From Thiotrichales bacterium (GTDB lineage: Bacteria > Pseudomonadota > Gammaproteobacteria > Francisellales > CACEW01): a stretch of DNA of 15,953 nt. A program made the translations under genes and the position numbers. Every line of letters begins with the position of its first letter. Position 1 is the stretch's first letter. The notes under the pieces were generated by a model. It was not told the origin of the DNA, did not search any database, and saw only the letters and a list, made by a program, of their open reading frames with translations. Shown here piece after piece: positions 14,901-15,953 of the stretch. The stretch is from contig CANJQG010000042.1 of NCBI GenBank assembly GCA_947476405.1, positions 1-15,953 of the forward strand. The letters are read 5' to 3'.

Positions 14901-15549
14901 TGGTCAGCAGATCCCCTTCGGCATAACGATATTCCGCCACGTCAATATTCTGGCCTGCACTCTCAATAGAATCGGTAATGACCAACGGGCAGTCTTCACG
15001 CGAATGATCAAAAAAATAGGTCAGCCCGTTGTGCGCAAGAAGTCGTTTGAAAAACACCATCAGAGATTCCTGATGCGCCTTGAGGGGCGGCTGCAGACTG
15101 TCAATGTCACGTGCGACCTGCAGATCATATTTTTGCAACGTCAGCGGATTTTTTGAAATCAAACCGCCACTCAAAATCAGCTGGAAAGCCTCACGCAGAT
15201 TCACTTCCTGCAAAACCAGCGAGAGATTACTCTGCGCGATTTTGGCGACAGGGGATCTCCAGGTCAACACATAATGCTGGCGGCCTGCCAATTCTTTACC
15301 GATCAGCCATTTGATCTCAGAAAGCCAATGATTAAAATAAAGCGTATTGTCAGAATCGATCAGCCTAAATTGCAGCGTTTTGCCCAATAATCCGGCAATC
15401 ATCTCCGTTCTGCGATGCGGGCTGTAAATCCACATCTGGATTTGCTCAGGCTCACCCAACGCACCTTGATAGACGACACGGCTGACTTCCATGTCTTCCA
15501 GCATGGGGTGGTCAAATTCCATTTCAATCCATTCTGATTTTGATAACAT
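11953..15549 (-). CDS. vgrG: Specialised VgrG with C-terminal effector extension
   Basis: T6SS spike protein, 1198 residues; plain VgrGs have about 600-750. Domains, numbered from an in-frame GTG at 15558: a gp27-like hub (about 10-350) including EVNLREAFQLILSGG, LMVFFKRLLAHNGLTYFFDH and AEYRYAEGDLLTKPF; a gp5-like OB domain (about 355-445) with GHYQVNVPP, ARMVYP-type TRMVYPLQSDDHG and SLILGTVNS; a strand-rich region starting with DSGNRVGFINEG; a Q/N/T-rich linker (about 590-770); then an extension with MQSLYTVNKTLP and HGGKFHIKEVKGQWML. Near the end two adjacent hydrophobic, glycine-rich helices (about 1087-1112 and 1114-1137) form a possible membrane hairpin. A toxin that inserts into membranes is my inference; no enzyme motif is seen. 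ATG 15549 is preferred because AGGTG lies 6 nt upstream. No other T6SS gene is present, so this is an orphan vgrG. It is read from its own promoter and coupled to the immunity candidate. Confidence 0.93.
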   Translation of the reverse strand: MLSKSEWIEMEFDHPMLEDMEVSRVVYQGALGEPEQIQMWIYSPHRRTEMIAGLLGKTLQFRLIDSDNTLYFNHWLSEIKWLIGKELAGRQHYVLTWRSPVAKIAQSNLSLVLQEVNLREAFQLILSGGLISKNPLTLQKYDLQVARDIDSLQPPLKAHQESLMVFFKRLLAHNGLTYFFDHSREDCPLVITDSIESAGQNIDVAEYRYAEGDLLTKPFIDRYKTQFSATSALFESTGHPDRDPQVLLEENKKVPDGFATFHACFGERNIKETADYAKWISEDAVGKAQRSVYTGGGIVFAGQIMTAQEQFLVASSWTLELDGAMKNRIKQIQTSLYAQPLELAYREEIDLNPKQVLMAGHTIAENNVSVDAMGHYQVNVPPYFIQNKPRSLEATRMVYPLQSDDHGQHYTLMPNAEALSLWWGNNTSQSLILGTVNSTESPHLTQQDTYQNAYWQDDSGNRVGFINEGKYDPTQKTGRKTAHILETPSYHPDGSSNYLRMGDAVQNDGAYSSQAGEPGILAVTEGNYHETHHGGLMELMGNMGTDQDNPVPALRQRVQLNPSFGTPHILKTVSAHLHTADLTSDQVTENKTLDGDTLTHTLTSPDYFVTHGQDETRSIYVNQSHKQTGQSNVININTHALFTTAQERTLKQTGDQRTDQYQNKTLNLNHPENNLQYETLTQNTKSLNKQTTTEVSSIQNYTRTHQQSTQQASQITQQNNSMQSNVGKTYFGDMMHLESGSGSPLPPDSAIMQNDAAMQNIQDEQEQKKKEIVFLLDDPDQLTQGKLRLWVNQQKPMALPLNIPCIYSLDTTQKQGAIELLRRNEEGDRISLATFHPQVRNINVQYKAPPETQIPQSWFTPSGKLPAYMGVQKVAGVSGLDVNDSDINVVMLAVDAAPPQECQITGGYQVKAMSDETVSWLMQSLYTVNKTLPRAADDSTEASGWHWEAPSISDIGLVFKDGVNALVVKDNRQFLMEFLHGGKFHIKEVKGQWMLVFYGKAGLRKWVAGTTYSLEGEASEKNKIRIFKTYAKLMDNQNRFNKVAILAEDAADDSPLAIIVIAPLDTVQYFLDKDPNKQISDLFVNIGIDVVNAAVAGAIVGLFVVLLPLEVGAGIIVLGGVAATAVVGYLLHAAESRVGLINVLIGFGRKVENHYIAQGDRLQIDFETFSDCSATALTKVESISGAAIIVSETMSKVP

Positions 15550-15555
15550 TTTTAT

Positions 15556-15605
15556 CACCTATAGAATCTAATTTAAACTGATTGTATTAAATTCATGTAT
15601 AGGTG
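15556..15605. repeat. 8-bp inverted repeat around the vgrG promoter
   Basis: CACCTATA (15556-15563) and TATAGGTG (15598-15605) are perfect inverted copies 42 bp apart centre to centre, about four DNA turns. One overlaps the -35 region, the other the ribosome binding site. Two operators for a looping regulator would fit; chance cannot be excluded. Confidence 0.4.
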
Positions 15606-15609
15606 TCAA
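15581..15609 (-). promoter_or_regulatory. Promoter of vgrG
   Basis: Reading leftward: TTGACA (15609-15604), 17-bp spacer, TACAAT (15586-15581), about 32 nt before the vgrG start codon. The stop codon of the upstream short ORF lies inside the -35 box. Confidence 0.7.
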
Positions 15610-15857
15610 GGAGTGGATTGAGCGTTTTGCATTTTCTGTTGAACTGCCTGAATGGCAGATGTCATTGCCTGCAATGATTGCGCTCCGCTTACAACCACCG
15701 AGTGAGATGGATCAAGTGCACTGGGGTAAATGACAAATAATGGCGCTCCATTATGACCACTTGCAGTCATAAGCGCCTGTCCCTGAGCTAGCTGCATCTC
15801 TACATGTAAATTCTCGTCATCATAAACGCGCATTCTTGTCATCATCGCACTTTTCAT
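15606..15857 (-). CDS. Short unrecognised ORF, probably 5'-truncated
   Basis: An open frame of about 83 residues from the ATG at 15857. I do not recognise it. Seen: no signal peptide, one moderately hydrophobic strand-like stretch (APLFVIYPS) and a C-terminal amphipathic helix (SLQAMTSAIQAVQQKMQNAQ). The frame stays open to a GTG at 15908, but that part consists of the tandem repeats described next and is unlikely to be original coding sequence. None of the candidate starts (15857, 15845, 15833) has a clear Shine-Dalgarno, so the real 5' end may have been removed by a mobile-element insertion. Its stop codon overlaps the vgrG -35 box. Small genes next to orphan vgrGs sometimes encode adaptors or spike accessories, but nothing here shows that. 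Confidence 0.4.
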   Translation of the reverse strand: MKSAMMTRMRVYDDENLHVEMQLAQGQALMTASGHNGAPLFVIYPSALDPSHSVVVSGAQSLQAMTSAIQAVQQKMQNAQSTP

Positions 15858-15942
15858 TCTCACAATAATTGTCACTATCCGGGAATCCATTCTCAGATTA
15901 GCTGTCACTATAAAATTCCGTTCTCACATTCTGTGTCACTAT
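15857..15942. repeat. Three ~32-bp tandem repeats, probable insertion-sequence end
   Basis: TTCTCA followed 14 bp later (start to start) by GTCACTAT occurs three times: 15857/15871, 15890/15904 and 15921/15935, with periods of 33 and 31 bp. The spacers are not conserved. Several spaced terminal repeats of this kind are known at the ends of IS21-family elements, where they bind transposase. The transposase genes would lie beyond the right edge. The IS assignment is tentative. Confidence 0.45.
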
Positions 15943-15953
15943 CGCTAAACCAT

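Noticed and set aside
12631..15314. Plus-strand and alternative-frame open frames across the vgrG gene
   Set aside because: They lie antisense or out of frame within a long, clearly conserved coding sequence and lack ribosome sites or recognisable motifs.
15857..15942. CRISPR array
   Set aside because: Units are imperfect, only two short blocks are conserved, spacing varies between 31 and 33 bp and no cas genes are present.

Overview
The window looks like an accessory region of a moderately AT-rich gammaproteobacterium. It encodes a type VI secretion (T6SS) spike protein, many small stand-alone detoxification-type enzymes, and -35/-10 promoters close to the sigma70 consensus. Species cannot be named from sequence alone; a Legionella- or Coxiella-like relative is only a guess.

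Left and centre (1-9.2 kb): four head-to-head gene modules. Each is driven from a copy of the same compact bidirectional promoter, here called A (about 1.6 kb), B (3.4 kb), C (7.2 kb) and D (9.2 kb). Each copy reads TTGACA-like, 16 bp, TATACT-like rightward and TTGTAC, 17 bp, TAGAAT leftward on the same DNA. An operator-like TGTA-N9-TACA element lies across the rightward -10 and leftward -35 edges. The modules are: (A) two alpha/beta hydrolases leftward, a 40-residue ORF plus an ICMT-type methyltransferase rightward; (B) a Gfo/Idh/MocA oxidoreductase leftward, a cupin plus two tandem BioH-like hydrolases rightward; (C) a beta-lactamase-fold serine hydrolase plus a GNAT acetyltransferase leftward, a frameshifted proline-iminopeptidase-like hydrolase rightward; (D) a second beta-lactamase-fold hydrolase leftward, a truncated enolase-superfamily gene rightward. 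Convergent neighbours abut (8-9 bp) or overlap, with no visible terminators. The shared promoter implies one regulon, probably acting on esters, amides, lactones or epoxides (inference). No regulator gene is in the window.

9.2-10.4 kb: a truncated racemase/lactonizing-enzyme remnant, then a well-formed promoter driving a SnoaL-like protein and an antibiotic-biosynthesis-monooxygenase-fold protein. The latter overlaps the end of a TauE/SafE transporter gene on the other strand by 59 bp.

10.4-15.6 kb: a leftward unit with its own promoter. It encodes a 1198-residue VgrG with a long C-terminal extension ending in a hydrophobic hairpin, a six-helix membrane protein overlapping it by ATGA, and the TauE/SafE transporter. 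I read the first two as an orphan specialised VgrG effector and its cognate immunity protein.

15.6-16.0 kb: a short unrecognised ORF, apparently cut at its 5' side by about 32-bp tandem repeats resembling the end of an insertion sequence that lies mostly outside the window.
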